Part shown: piece after piece, positions 1-12,251 of the stretch | How the letters are laid out: each line of letters begins with the position of its first letter | How positions within the stretch are numbered: the stretch's first letter is position 1 | Source of the DNA: Watersipora subatra | Lineage: Eukaryota > Bryozoa > Gymnolaemata > Cheilostomatida > Watersiporidae | DNA: 64,000 nt | Direction: 5' to 3' | NCBI RefSeq assembly: GCF_963576615.1 | Contig: NC_088711.1 | Location: 26,320,182-26,384,181, forward strand | Position numbers and translations under genes: made by a program | Notes under the pieces: generated by a model | Told to the model about the DNA's origin: nothing | The model's database searches: none | The model's input: only the letters and a program-made list of their open reading frames with translations

Positions 1-2499
1 CAAGTGGCCAGCAAGTTATAAGAGCATGGGTCAAAGTGAAGCCATGCGTACAGCTCTATCGGGCTGAGACATGCGAAGCATATCATTGGCTGCGTGCTCC
101 AAATGCTTTGTGTCAATAGAAATGATCGCTTTGAGTTTTGCTACATCATAATTTGGTATTAAAAGCTGAAAATCTGATCATATATAACCATTAATCCAGT
201 AATGAATGTTAGATACTAACTGTAAAAAGTCGACAGATGTGTTTGATCGAGCTGACAGCTCTTACAGGATGCCGAATTAAGCAAGTGTACCACCTATTGT
301 GTGTCAATTAATGAGAAAATTTGTAAAAGGGAAAACAATGCGATGGTTTACCGTAATCAGTGTTGGAATGCAAATTTATTTATTGGATAAGTGCTAGAGC
401 CATCTTTGAAAGCGTGAGTGACAGGTTTGACAATGCAGTTTGTTATCATCACAGCTCGCTTTCGCATCATGAATGATCTAAGAAAGAGCAAAGTGGCCAA
501 GCTAATTGGTTTCAACACCGAAGAGCCGCAGCCGTTTGTAGAGATGTTCATAAAACTTAAACTAATGAACTAGTCATTTGAAACAGGTGCTCGTATAATT
601 TATCACTATGTCATGTCACAAAGGTGTGATCCGCAACTCCTACCTACAATAAAATCAACCTTGCTTCAATTTATTCTGTGGCGATCATCATCGCTGCTGT
701 CAACAACTATGTGTGATAATCAGCAAGCTTTTATGCATTAAATTATTGACTTGTAGTGTTTGGTCCGATTCTAACAAAGAGATTCTGTAAATATTTTAAT
801 GTTTGTATGATTGAAGATCGGGTAACGCATGTTCTTGAGCAGCATTAAACGAGGTGTGAGATGACAAGAAGTAGTCGCACACGGTTAGGGTCGTAGGATC
901 GGATTAGCCAGTAAAAGAACAAGAGAAGTCAGCCTCGGTCAGCAGTCATGTGACATTTTTGCATTTTTTCAGCATAAATTGTTGGTTCAGCTCCAATTAA
1001 TGATGACTAGTCGTGGCATGAAATAATAATTAGTCTTATCGGCATCAAAGCATTATTTGTTTAAAATGGTGTACTATGATTATAATCTTGGTTAATATTA
1101 TTATGCTTTTTAGTTTATTACATCAGCAGGTTGAAAAGTCAACCAATAAGTACAGAAGCCTTCCGATTTCTACTCACACTCTGGAGAGTATAGTAGAATA
1201 GAACAAAATGTCTATCATTGACTTGGGGTCTGAGATAATCATTTGCTTAGACTTATGCATGCCCATAAACTTGGAGTTATCCTCTACCTGCCACTTTCAC
1301 CAATTTGTGATCAACCCAGTTATTACTTTATTGATGACCCGAGAATGAATCTAACAAGCCATAGACCAAAATGCTGTTATAAGTCAAGAGGTCGGTTATT
1401 TTAGCCTAAACGCATTTAGATACTATTTTAAAGTAGACTTGGGCTACGGCTTCTAATAGTCCATTGCCAAGCATGCGCTTGTTCACCGTCAATGCATACT
1501 ACCTGACTCAGTTCTCACTTACTTTTGTGTTCAAACCAAAAACAACTGTAGTTCTCCAACAACTATAAGGAGTACCTAACAAGAATTCCAAGCCTCACTT
1601 GTACCTTAAGGCTGGTTCACACAATATCGCAGTACATCTGCGTTAATCCCACAATACTTCTGTGATTGTTTGTGATAATATGATCCACACTATCACAAAC
1701 CCATCCACATTTATATCATTGAATGTTCCACAATATAGTGTTCTTGTTATACACTGTGGTCGATGGAATACTAGTCCCGCAGCAACTATCATTTAGAGAA
1801 ATATAGATTAAGCAATCCGTGACAGCCAACCACCTTTGACGAAGTGGTGCTCATTACACAGGCTGTCGTGGAAGCTCAGCAAACTATCGGGAAAGTCTGA
1901 CAGCTGTAATGTTTCTCGACATACTCGCATCACCTCGGCGATGTCATCGGTTTATGGTGCCCATAGTTGATGAATAATTGCCGAGATGACAACTCCGACA
2001 ACCAGTCTGTAGTTGCATGCCCCTACGCATAGAGAATCCTAAAACTCCTTGACATTTCAATTCCTCAGCTTGACTTGTTCAACGAGAAATAAACAAGGAG
2101 TTGCTTTCTCATGACAGCTCCTTATCTGAGGATCTCCTTTTACTCCCCATTCAGCTCTTCTCAAGCTTGTAGTCATTCTTTAAGCTTTAAGATTGTAAAA
2201 CACTCTAGCACGCACTTGAAGATAAGCTTAAATCATCGAAGTGATGGAAATGAAAATAATATCAGTATAAAGCGAAGCGTTCAAGCTTCAACTTTATGTC
2301 ATTTTGTTTTTGTGGACCTGCCCAGTCCAGAGATATAATAGTTTAAATGAGGTTCTTTCTCGAAATGCTGAAATTCAAGCAAACTGTGTAAATGACGTCT
2401 ATAGTCACACTTCGGCAAAAAGACGGACAGGATAGAACCCGGTAATGCAGCAACTATAATGCGATAGACGATGTCAATAACAAAAGTGACAGGCAGCCG
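1..2499. other. AT-rich stretch without a recognisable gene
   Basis: Open frames here are short (at most about 75 codons), unrelated to any family I recognise, and lack paired splice signals. Around 1612-1780 the wording resembles the end of an interspersed DNA element, but I cannot find its partner end. Nothing else is supported. Confidence 0.5.
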
Positions 2500-2700
2500 T
2501 GAAATCAGCGACGTCATTTTGTAACGTATTTTTCTTCTGAGCATTTCATTTCGCGATAAAGATTTGTCAATTTTAATCTTGAAACATCGTAGCAGTCAAA
2601 GCACCTCAAACATTGAAAACAATTTTAAATGAGAAAAAAACGCCAGTACTTTCTGATAAAAGCTAGTGCAATCTTGCGTAAGTTCACCTTTAAAGCGTTA
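2500..2700 (+). repeat. Fragment of a dispersed TIR-element family
   Basis: The stretch around 2572-2690 (poly-pyrimidine/A-rich text with CACCTCAAAC and TACTTTCTGATAAAAG) is recognisably similar to the interior of the element at 4438-5202, in the opposite orientation, and to 41640-41750 in the same orientation. It is a diverged fragment with no visible terminal repeats of its own. Confidence 0.4.
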
Positions 2701-2913
2701 ACACTTTCCCTCTGAGGCTAAAATAGACTACATTGAAACATTGTTTAGACTTGAGCATACAAAAAGTGAAATATATCATTAGCCAATCATAGAGAATCAT
2801 GTTAAGCTCTGTTACTATTGAACTCTTGCAAATCACACCTTATGGGTTGTGTTATCAGTTAATATAGAACTTAATCACATGTACATTAGTGCTTGCACAC
2901 TGCAGATGCCCTC

Positions 2914-3079
2914 GCAGACCCACAGACCCACAGACCCACAGACCCACATACCCACATACTCGCATACCCACATACACACATACGCACATACGCACAGACC
3001 CACAGACCCACAGACCCACAGACCCACATACCCACATACCCACATACCCACATACCCATATACGCACATACCCACACAC
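2914..3079. repeat. 8-bp tandem repeat (ACAGACCC / ACATACCC)
   Basis: About 20 copies of an 8-bp unit alternate in blocks of ACAGACCC and ACATACCC, with variants ACATACGC and ACATACTC. The block order recurs once: PPT-type blocks, then tacgca-type, then again. Long open frames on both strands here are artefacts of the period. Confidence 0.9.
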
Positions 3080-4437
3080 GCTTTGGTGAATAAATTTCTC
3101 AGAACAAATGAGTCAAGTTTGTGAGGCACTTGAAATCAGGCATTTCAAATCGAAATACGTATGTCCAGTAGGCTGCTTGTCATTTGAGGTAGTTTTGTCT
3201 AATACTATAAGCAAAAAGAAGTTATCATAATCGACAATAAAACCCGCTTTGCTTTGCTGTCTGGAGTAATTTTATTGGTTTAGCAGCAACCCAGCATAAG
3301 GATATAGTAGCTACCTTCACATTTTATTTAAGTGTATAATCTTATGGTGTTTGTGAAAAAGTACTTTGTTACTCAAAATCAAAGAACGCATTTAGCACAG
3401 GCACTTACAATGCTAATGATGTATTGACCTCTAAAACAAGTAAGCTTTAGTAGATGGTCGCTACACTGAGAGCTTCTCCAAGTATGTTAATGACTAATTT
3501 TAATGTATAATTGAACAGTTGATGAAAATTAATGACTTTTGTATTAGTGTACCACAATGGTTTATGGGGGCATAAAAAGTAGCGCCAGAGCCGACCAGAA
3601 TCATATATTTATGTTTATCATTTCAAGTGTTTCTAATGTTTGCGGTGCATAAATAACATAACTTCTTATCTGCCTCATTCAATATCAGTAAATCCTACCT
3701 CTGAGGTCGAAAAACCCGACAATAACAACTATTTAAATTATCTCTACCCTTCCTGTCCTCCATCAATCTTTTCTCATTTGCGTCTGCATTCAGCTCTGTT
3801 CATGCATCAGGCCACAGAGTGCCAGTATGGGATGTTCTGGGAGTCGCTGTTTCTTTAAACTCTCTAAAACAACTATCTTGAGTTTACTCTTTTGTTTATT
3901 ACTTTTAGAGTGGGTGTTATTTCAGCTCTATTTGGGATGTGGAAAGTCAGAATGCTGTAACAACACACACCTGGATCCAAGGCTAGATATTGTTTAGCCC
4001 AGTCACTAAATCAATCAGATGCTTATAAAACTGTCACATCGGTAGTATATTTGGGAATATATACACTAGATACAAATGCTAACAATATAATAATATAATA
4101 ATATAATAATGCATAAACAATAATAATACCTTTAGAATAAATCTGCTTTACAGATACTATCATGAAAGTTATATAGGTAAAACCTGGTTTAGCCGCTATA
4201 CTTAAAATCTTTGCATAGACTTGCTGCGGATCACATAGTTATGGTTGATAGTTGATAGCTGACTTCAGATATCTTTTATTTTATATACATGAAAGAACGC
4301 TGTCGTAATAACAGTTTTGACAAGTGCTTCTCTGGAAACCGACCTGATTGTTTCGAGAACATATTCCATCCTTTTTTAGTCATTTGTCTGTTTTAGGGAC
4401 GAATGACATTATACATGAGGGTTTATACACTTTACTA

Positions 4438-5202
4438 CAGTCAAACATGGATAACTCAAACTTCACGGGGCCGAGTGAAAGTGTTCGAGTTATCAGAGCG
4501 TTCAAGTTATCAGAGCACTGTCACAAGTCCATGTATTTATTTATTTATTAGTAGATATATGTACATATACAAACTATAATATAAATCAAAAGCATAGATG
4601 GCTTGTTTCAAATTGAATGCTTCTAATGTAAAGTTTAAAAAATATTTATCAAAAAGTATAGAGATTTTTCTATCACTTGAGATTGGTTTGTTGTTTGAGG
4701 TGATGTTATTGCCGGGACGTTTTTTATATTAAAATCGGCAAAACTTTATCGCTGTTGAAATGCTCAGAAGAAAAGACATCTTTTTTCTCTGAGCGTTTTA
4801 ACCAAGATCAATTTTGCCAATTTTTCTTGAAGTTTATGCGAAGGTTACCTCACTTTTCCTTGCTTCCGAAGGGCCATCGCTAAGCGGATGTTTGGTAAAA
4901 ATCAAATTTCATCAAACCTTTAGAAAAGTCGTTGACAAAAATATTTTGCCGATGATGGTAATAACAAAGCCTATGAACTACGAAAAGTTGAGGTTTACCT
5001 CTATGGCTTGGAATAAAGTGATTTTTTAAAGCGATAACAACCGTTTCGGTAGCCGTTGGGCAAAAAACCGTTCGAGTTAACAGAGTTGAGGTCGAGTTAT
5101 CTAAAGCAATTTATCATTACATGGGAGCGGACCAAAAAAACCGTTCGAGTTAACCATGTGTTCGAGCGATCCATGTGAGGGCGAGTTATCCATGTTTGAC
5201 TG
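4438..5202. mobile_element. Non-autonomous TIR element, TA target site
   Basis: The two ends carry a perfect 20-bp terminal inverted repeat, CAGTCAAACATGGATAACTC, with TA immediately outside each end (4436-4437 and 5203-5204). That combination is characteristic of Tc1/mariner/pogo-type elements. Subterminal CGAGTTA motifs recur near both ends. There is no transposase frame, so this is a MITE or internally deleted copy. Relatives are at 41169-41765 (complete left end) and 2500-2700 (interior fragment). Confidence 0.8.
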
Positions 5203-5204
5203 TA

Positions 5205-7720
5205 TATCTATTGCAATGGTAGTGATTATACTAGAATTAAGCTTTGGAGTTGTAATATCCTTGTGAGTTTTTATATCTGCTGAAACTATAATCTGTGTGA
5301 CACTCCTTGTTTGGTTTGTTTTACTGCAATCTGCTAGATTTCCATTAAAAATGAGAGAAGCATTGCCGACAAAGAAATGAGAAAAACGTGTATAAAGAGA
5401 TGACCTCGCTGCGCAAAACAAGGATGCCTCAAGGATGTATAGGGGTGTGTTTTGTTCTCCTGAAACAAAGGCTTCCTAAGAGCCTGTCAGGTTAGGTACA
5501 TGTTTGCAATAATCTTTAAAGTTTATCAACTGACTGAATTAGTGTCCAGGAAACTTCAACACAAGAACTTTGTTGTAATGTCAATTTGCGCTAGCAGTTA
5601 TCTCCTCCTACATGAAATTTGCGTCCATCAGGCGCCTACTAAACTTATGCATTCACACGCCTTGCAAACTGGTGAAGTTACAAAAGATTTGGTTCGCCGT
5701 AACAGATAGCTGTGGTTGGTATCGTCAGCCCGATCACTCGTGCACACAGGTGCAGAAAAGAGATGTCGGATTATTTGTAAAATATATTTTTGTTCTTCAC
5801 TTGGAAGGCTTACTGTGCACGTAGAAGGTACTTTACTCACAGTCAAGGATTACTGGGCCTTGTGTGTGCCCATTACTTTGAATGTTATGTCAGAAAGGCA
5901 AGGTTATTCAACACGAGGCATTGTTAAACTCCTCGATTGCATTTGGTGCATTTCAACCATTAAGTAAATAAATCTGTTTATATAATGGTTATTTTAACAG
6001 AAATATTACAAATAAATAGTTTAAAGATAAATCATTAAGATTAGGTTTACTTAGGAAATGGTTTACACCTGCATTATCTCTAGCTTGAAAATAGGCTGAG
6101 GAACACAGTCTATCCTACTCTGTCACTAACTTCGAGGTATGTTGAGGTTCACAGTCTTCCTCGCATATGACAAAGGAAAACCTTGAAAATAAAGTTGGAT
6201 AAAATAAAAAGTTCTACAAAATAGAAAAAATATATATCAAATAAAATAAAAATCTATAAAATAGAAAGCTCCTTGAAAATATGACAAAGGTACACAGTCT
6301 ACCCTGCATTTTTCCTAGCTTAAAAGTAGGCTCAAGTACACAGTCTACTGGGTACACAGTCTACCGGGTACGCAGTTGAGCCTGCATCTAGTTATCTCAT
6401 TCCACATGTTTTCCTTGTCATTAAATATCAGTTGACGAAGAATAGCTGCTAAATCTGTGCATTTCTCCAATTTTAGGCACAAATGCACTAGAAATGCCTG
6501 TGTGTATAAATTACTGCAAAAAGAGTGTTTAGCTTCTTCACACATGGCCGCCGACAGCAATTATTTTTCTCATTTGCAGTTTTGTTTCATGATATCAGTT
6601 TGTCACATCACATCAAACAGCAGAGTACAATAGCATTGAAATTCTGATCGCATAAGAAAAAACAGAAGCCATTCTTCCATTGTTGTCGTGCCACACACAC
6701 CGCTCGGCTTGCCTGCATACGCCGAACAATCAACGGGCTGTACCATTGACAACAACTTCTTTCTTCTCCTCGCTCCAGGCTATGCAAAAAAATTGCTTGA
6801 AAATTTTGTTAAGTACACTTCCGAAATAAGGCAAGGATTACAAATACCGATGTTAGAGACGCGCAGCTCTAGTCGATACACCCTGCACTAGAAAGGTCCT
6901 AGCTTAACAAATGACAAATATGTATGCTTAGGAGTTCAACTTTAAATTTTAATGCTTATAAATGTTTGTGCACATGACAAAAACGTAAGGTTTGCTTCCA
7001 TCTTCGGTAAGGATAAAGCATACCCGTGCCCTTTAATATGACGTAATAAATTAAGAACTGCACTATAAGATGACATACGCATTTGTATAATCACGGTTAT
7101 CATGAGAATCTCTTTAAATCCTTAAAAATGTCATTACACGGCGCAGCTGTAGCATGATGCAATAGTTTATTTTAGACAATAGAAATACACCAGCGGCGTA
7201 TCTAGGAGTTGGCGAGAGCGCAGAGCACTCGGCTTGTGGTGTCTATGAATATTCTATGGCAATTAACGCTGTAAAACACACTCTATCACCCGGATAAGAA
7301 AACAGCAAACAAAACATTAAGCGTGTCTTGGCACTGTGTCCCTGGCTTAATGCCCAAGCCTTCTCCAGAAATGTTTCCAATGGTATTATACGCTTTAGTG
7401 GCTTCTTTATATATTTAGTGGTAAATTTATGTTTTTATTCTCTAAAATATGTATATTTTATAGATATGACAGCTCTGTAGTATGAAATAATCACCAACAA
7501 GAAAGGATAAGCAGTGGGTTAACAGTGTCAAAATGAAAACCTCTTGACTGCCAATCTATTGATGATGCATTAGAAAAGGCCATTACATATGTGGGCTAAC
7601 AAGTGCAGAACATGCAGCATGTGATTCAGTTGAGCATCAGTTGCCCTAAACCACCATATATGTACATCGTAACCAATATTGCCTCCTTGTCACTTTGTAA
7701 TATAAGCATGCTGTCTGAAA
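5205..7720. other. No gene recognised
   Basis: Only short, unsupported open frames. Between about 6090 and 6370 the phrase GGTACACAGTCTAC and variants recurs several times, giving a loose degenerate repeat. I see no exon with credible splice borders. Confidence 0.45.
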
Positions 7721-7730
7721 GTGCCGGTAT

Positions 7731-7799
7731 ATGTGCATTATATGTACATGATCAATGTGCATTATATGTACATGATCAATGTGCATTATATGTACATGG
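7731..7799. repeat. 24-bp tandem repeat, about 3 copies
   Basis: The unit GTGCATTATATGTACATGAT plus CAAT is repeated nearly perfectly three times. It creates a repetitive reading frame that I do not treat as coding. Confidence 0.85.
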
Positions 7800-7998
7800 A
7801 CCCATTCACATCATCAGCCATTTTAATCAGTTGTGTAAAAAATATATAAATCTACATAATTATATAAAATCAAGTGTTTGTCTGTCATTTGTATGTCCAT
7901 TTAATAGCGATTAATTAAAATACGCACACTTTCAGTCCAGTGCGCCACGAGAGATCATCATGTGTAATAATCATATGCACAATTATTCAGAAGTTTGG

Positions 7999-8475
7999 CA
8001 AGGTGGGTGCATGGTTTAGTGGTAATGCGCTTGGCTCCACATCTGTGCATCTGAATATATGGGTTCGATTCCTCTGATTTGAAATATTTTTTTAACGCCC
8101 AGGCAGAAGGATGGACACGGCTCTTATTATAATAAAGATTACAATATTAGCTCAATTTACTAGCTTAAGTTACTCAAATTCATTGGGTAAAAAAACTTAA
8201 CCAATGACAACTACATTACTTCCCACTGTTTATAAGCTATTTTTAATCTTCAGTGAGTGTGTAGCATAAAAAGTAAGAAATGTTTTTACAACAATTTGTT
8301 TTGGCTAAGCCTTAAGCTTTCAAATGTTTGAATTATGCATTGGCTGGACTCACACAGAAATAAACAAATACTTTCATTTAAAAATTAAAACGGTAAATGT
8401 TGTATATGTTGATTACAAATAAAGTTCTATGCAAAAACCCTTTTTATCATCCGAGCAACGCCGGGCACTCAACTA
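7999..8475 (+). mobile_element. SINE-like composite repeat, tRNA-derived head
   Basis: A tRNA-like head is visible: an A-box-like TGGTTTAGTGGTAATGCG near 8012 and a B-box-like GGGTTCGATTCC near 8060. Acceptor-stem pairing is missing, so it is not a working tRNA gene. The body contains GGACACGGCTCTTATTATAA and ends near GCAACGCCGGGCAC. The middle part recurs at 15955-16130 (-), 24995-25150 (+) and 26470-26560 (-). The 3' part recurs at 25260-25410 (-) and near 58400. The extent is inferred from those comparisons. Confidence 0.65.
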
Positions 8476-9129
8476 GTTATATGTATGGGTTTTTAGGTGG
8501 TAGCTTGTGGCGTGTGGTGTTCAGCCTGTGACTTTGGTGTGTGCTGTGTGCTGTATATGTATGTTTTTTTTTCATATGGCACATGAATTGCTGTTGCTGT
8601 CAACATATGAAAACAGCAAGTTTAAGGAGTTGTTTTATCATTATTGCTTAATACTTCAATGAAAACACAACTCTTAAATATGAAAAATAATTTATTTCTT
8701 TAAGATTTATCATACAGTATTTGTTAGTACAGCAGTGTACCAACAAATAAAATAAATCGGAGGTTTATACAGAAAGCTTTTATATTATCAGATTAAAGCA
8801 GTATCTCTCAAAAGTGCTGTCATGTATCGTTACTAAGTATTATCAATATAGCTATCTTCCATAGAATGCATAAAAAATATTTTTAATTCAAGCTATTCGA
8901 TATTTCAGAAGTAGATGAGTGAAAGTTTAAACTCAAACCGCTTTGTCAAGAGTTTATCAAGAAATTCCCAAAAGTGTAACTTAAGGTTGCACTTCAGCAT
9001 CTGACACAGGCAGAATTCTATTTGATGCATAATATGCTTATGACCTTGACATTACCCTTCACCTCACTGCATTTATTATAACCTGAGAGTCAATGTATAA
9101 GCAATCCGTTGAAGATCGAGCATGATGTC
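8476..9129. other. No gene recognised
   Basis: AT-rich text without a supported frame, RNA gene or clear repeat structure. Confidence 0.4.
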
Positions 9130-9279
9130 TGTTTAGCCTCACGAACGGCCTCTGCTTGCAGTGTGTGTTTTTTAGACTCTAGACCATTGTTGTACAAACA
9201 TTGGCTCTGTGATCTTGGTTGTACATATCAGAGTCCATCGACCAAGGACCCTCAACGATTGGAGACATGACCAGTTGCA

Positions 9280-9375
9280 GGGAGCAAGTTTAAATTGAAT
9301 GCTTTTTTTGAGAATTCAACCCTAGCCTGTTGTTTGCGGTCCAGAATAAGACCACTAGACCACGGCTGCTCAAAA
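9280..9375 (-). mobile_element. tRNA-like SINE head
   Basis: Read on the minus strand there is an A-box-like GTGGTCTAGTGGTC followed about 30 bases later by a B-box-like GGGTTGAATTC. This matches the internal RNA polymerase III promoter of tRNA-derived SINEs. Folding into a proper cloverleaf is not evident. The body probably continues to about 9130. Confidence 0.45.
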
Positions 9376-11480
9376 TGTAAAAGCCAAAAGTCAAAAGCAA
9401 ATTAATAAGTCTTTATTATAATAATGATCCTAAAAACAAGAAAACGAAACAACATAACCGAAAGTCTGCTAAAAGTCGAAAAAGCCTGTTTTAGAAATCC
9501 TTTTAGCAAGGCGTAAAAAATTAAAATTTTACCTTGCGAGATGCAGCAGTGCTGGTCTGCTGCTACCCTTCCTATGACCTTGAATTCTCACAACAATTTG
9601 TTGCAACTCACGTTATACAATACCAGTTGAAAATTTTAAACAGGTTTTAAGTAAATACTGAACTTACATAAATTGCATACTATATGTTCATAGGCAGAGC
9701 TAGACAATTGTTTGCGCTTTTAGGCGCACATCTTATGAGTGTCACATAAATATAAATGATAAATAGGGAACAGTAAATATTATATGATCTACATAAGACT
9801 CATGTGGTTAAGGCTTAGTGAAGACAGTCAATAAAAATAGAAACTGTTCAGAACATGACTCGTAGCTAGAAGCTTTGCCGATGCTATGCATAGGAAGAAT
9901 TATTGGTAATTTTTGTAAATACTGCCCAGTATCTGATGAAGATATAAAAATGTGACTCACTGAGCAAGATGCATATATCAAAATTTCATGATTTCTGCAA
10001 TAAAAATGAATGAAGCATTGTCATGAATAAAAATATTATTGCCATAAATACATGCATGTAATTAAATTAGGTATCAGTAATGTAAGTATCTAAAACTTTG
10101 CACCTGAGATGGGATTTTTTGATAACTAAGAATGCCTGTGGTCTAGAATTTAGGAAAGGTATAAAGGGCGACAGGTGTTGACAGGTGCTCTTAGATATGC
10201 CCCCACAGATGGTTGTACAGAGCTGTGTAGATTAATTATTGGTGCATGTAACACATCAGACAGTGCTATAGGTATAGGCAAAAGAATGCCATTTTATAAT
10301 ACATGTACTTGGAAATTACTTCAAAGGAGCAAACGAAGTATAATTTCGTAAAGGGTCATAGATTTGACAATTAGCAGTTGCAGAGCACCTTAGTAGATCT
10401 GTCAACTCTCCTTGACAGTCCATAAAAAGAACTAGTGTGTGTTTATGGTCACTGCTAACTAGCATAGCTTTCCTTTGAAGCGTTACTATCAAGGTCAATA
10501 AACTCAGTAAATAGGTCAAGCTGACATAATTTCTGTTAATGGATAGTCATAGTTGGAATTAGCTTGTCCGTTGTAATTTGACATACGTACTACTTATACA
10601 GCCAAATCTAGTCTGTGTTTACTGGGTTATTATCTTTTAAAGCTTTTAATCTCTTTAAACATCCTGTTTCAATATAGTTTAAACCGCAGTATCTTTGAAA
10701 GGAATTCTAAACAGTGTATATACAAGCGTAGTTGAGCAATATCTTTCATAAGTGATTGTGGTACTGTTGCGGTGGTTTTGGCTGCGAGGTAAGGAAATTA
10801 TGGAGCAAAAATTGAGAAGAAAGTGACATCTGAGTGCCAACCAGTCTCTCTACTACCTCTGAGTGGCGGTCATCGAGATTATGGTGAAACTCAGCCTGGG
10901 AAAATGCTTCAATAGCAGTGTTTGCAGATGTTACACTAGTTCGTCTACAGAAGTTTCTATAACTTTTTGGTTTTTTAAACAGAATGCTGACACTGAGCTG
11001 ACATAGTTCAAGGGAAGATGACTTCTGTGGAATGTGATGAAGAATTATTTCGGAAGAGTGCATAGAAAAGTCATGACACTAAGTTAACTCGATATGATAA
11101 AAATTATGTACATATTGTAATTATAATATACCAATGAGAAGTTGCTAATGATTTGGTCATTATTAACAAAAAATTGGAAATTAATGCAGGTATACGTTTG
11201 CTTATAGTTTCAGGTTGTCTTTAGTAGGTCTGGCAGTGAGACAGCGTAATTAAAATCCTGCGCTTGATTGGTCAGTTACCTAGTCTTTTGCTTTATTTAC
11301 CGCTGTCTTGCTTGTTTTGTTTTATTTGAAAAAAGTACAGAACAGTGAGAATAGGAAAAAGTAGGCGTGATGAAACACTTACGCGCAGTAGCGTAGTTAG
11401 TCATGGCGTTGGGTCCTGGTTAGCTGTTAGATAGTTTATTTAGATAAAAAAATACATAGCGACAATTCAAGTGAATCCAT
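9376..11480. other. No gene recognised
   Basis: The longest frame (minus strand, 10746-11063) has rather protein-like composition in its middle, but no family match and no neighbouring exons. I leave it uncalled. The rest is AT-rich. Confidence 0.35.
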
Positions 11481-12251
11481 AGCCGTATAGTTTCACAAAG
11501 TCCGCGACCAAACGGAAGCGTATATGGGAGCTCATTTGTTTCCAAACAAACAGTCCACGCCGACTATTTTTATATAAGTCATAATGGAGAGGCTGCAACA
11601 TTAACCAACAAAAGTTACTCAGATTAGCAGTTGCATTAAAATTGATTGTTGTATCACACCATTTGAAAAAAAACAAAATTCCTACAAAAATCTACTAATA
11701 ACTTTTTTGTAAAAACTTAAAGTAAATGCAAAAAAGAGTAGTATTGAGAGCGAGGTATGAATATTCCATTAGAGATCAGTATGTCGATCAGGTTTGTTTA
11801 GAAACAGGCGTTTTTGTTTCCGGCTTGGGTCGCGAGGTTTTGTAGGGTTATATGCCTCTGACAGTACAGAGCTGTTTAACTTCACAGAGTTTCGCGAATA
11901 ACGGAAGCGTATATCGGAGCTTGCGCGGCTCCAAACAAACCAGTCACGCCCACTATTTTTTTATATAAGTTATAATGGAAAGGCCGCAACATTATCAACA
12001 AAAGTTTCTTCCATTGGCAGTCGCTCTGAAATTGATTGTTGTATTATACAACATTTGAAAGAGGACAAAATTACCTACAAGAAACTAAAAATAATTTTTT
12101 TTGTAAAAAAGTAAAGTGAATGCAAAAAAGTGAGATGTTGAGAGCGAGGTAAAAATATTCAATTAGGGATCGGTATGTCGATCGGGTTTGTCTGGAAACA
12201 AGCGTTTTTGTTTCCGGTTTTTGATGCGGGACTCTGTGAAACTATACGGCT
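11481..12251. mobile_element. Tandemly duplicated MITE (two copies, shared orientation)
   Basis: Copy one (11481-about 11857) and copy two (11870-12251) are diverged direct repeats of about 380 bp. They share GGAAGCGTATAT, the ATATAAGT.ATAATGGA stretch, ATTGATTGTTGTAT and GAGAGCGAGGTA. The outer ends form an inverted repeat: AGCCGTATAGTTTCAC at 11481 and its complement ending at 12251. Degenerate versions of the same ends meet at 11840-11890, so two complete elements lie head-to-tail. No coding capacity is seen. Confidence 0.7.

Noticed and set aside
2849-3129. Several overlapping open frames on both strands
   Set aside because: All arise from the 8-bp tandem repeat at 2914-3079.
8000-8075. 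Possible functional tRNA gene
   Set aside because: A- and B-box-like motifs are present but the acceptor and anticodon stems do not pair and the same head recurs with a repeat body, so it is a SINE head.
10746-11063. 105-codon minus-strand open frame with a protein-like middle (AEFHHNLDDRHSEVVERL)
   Set aside because: No family recognised, no neighbouring in-phase exons found, and upstream part of the frame is low quality. Codon use looks plausible, so it may be a lone exon, but I cannot support it.
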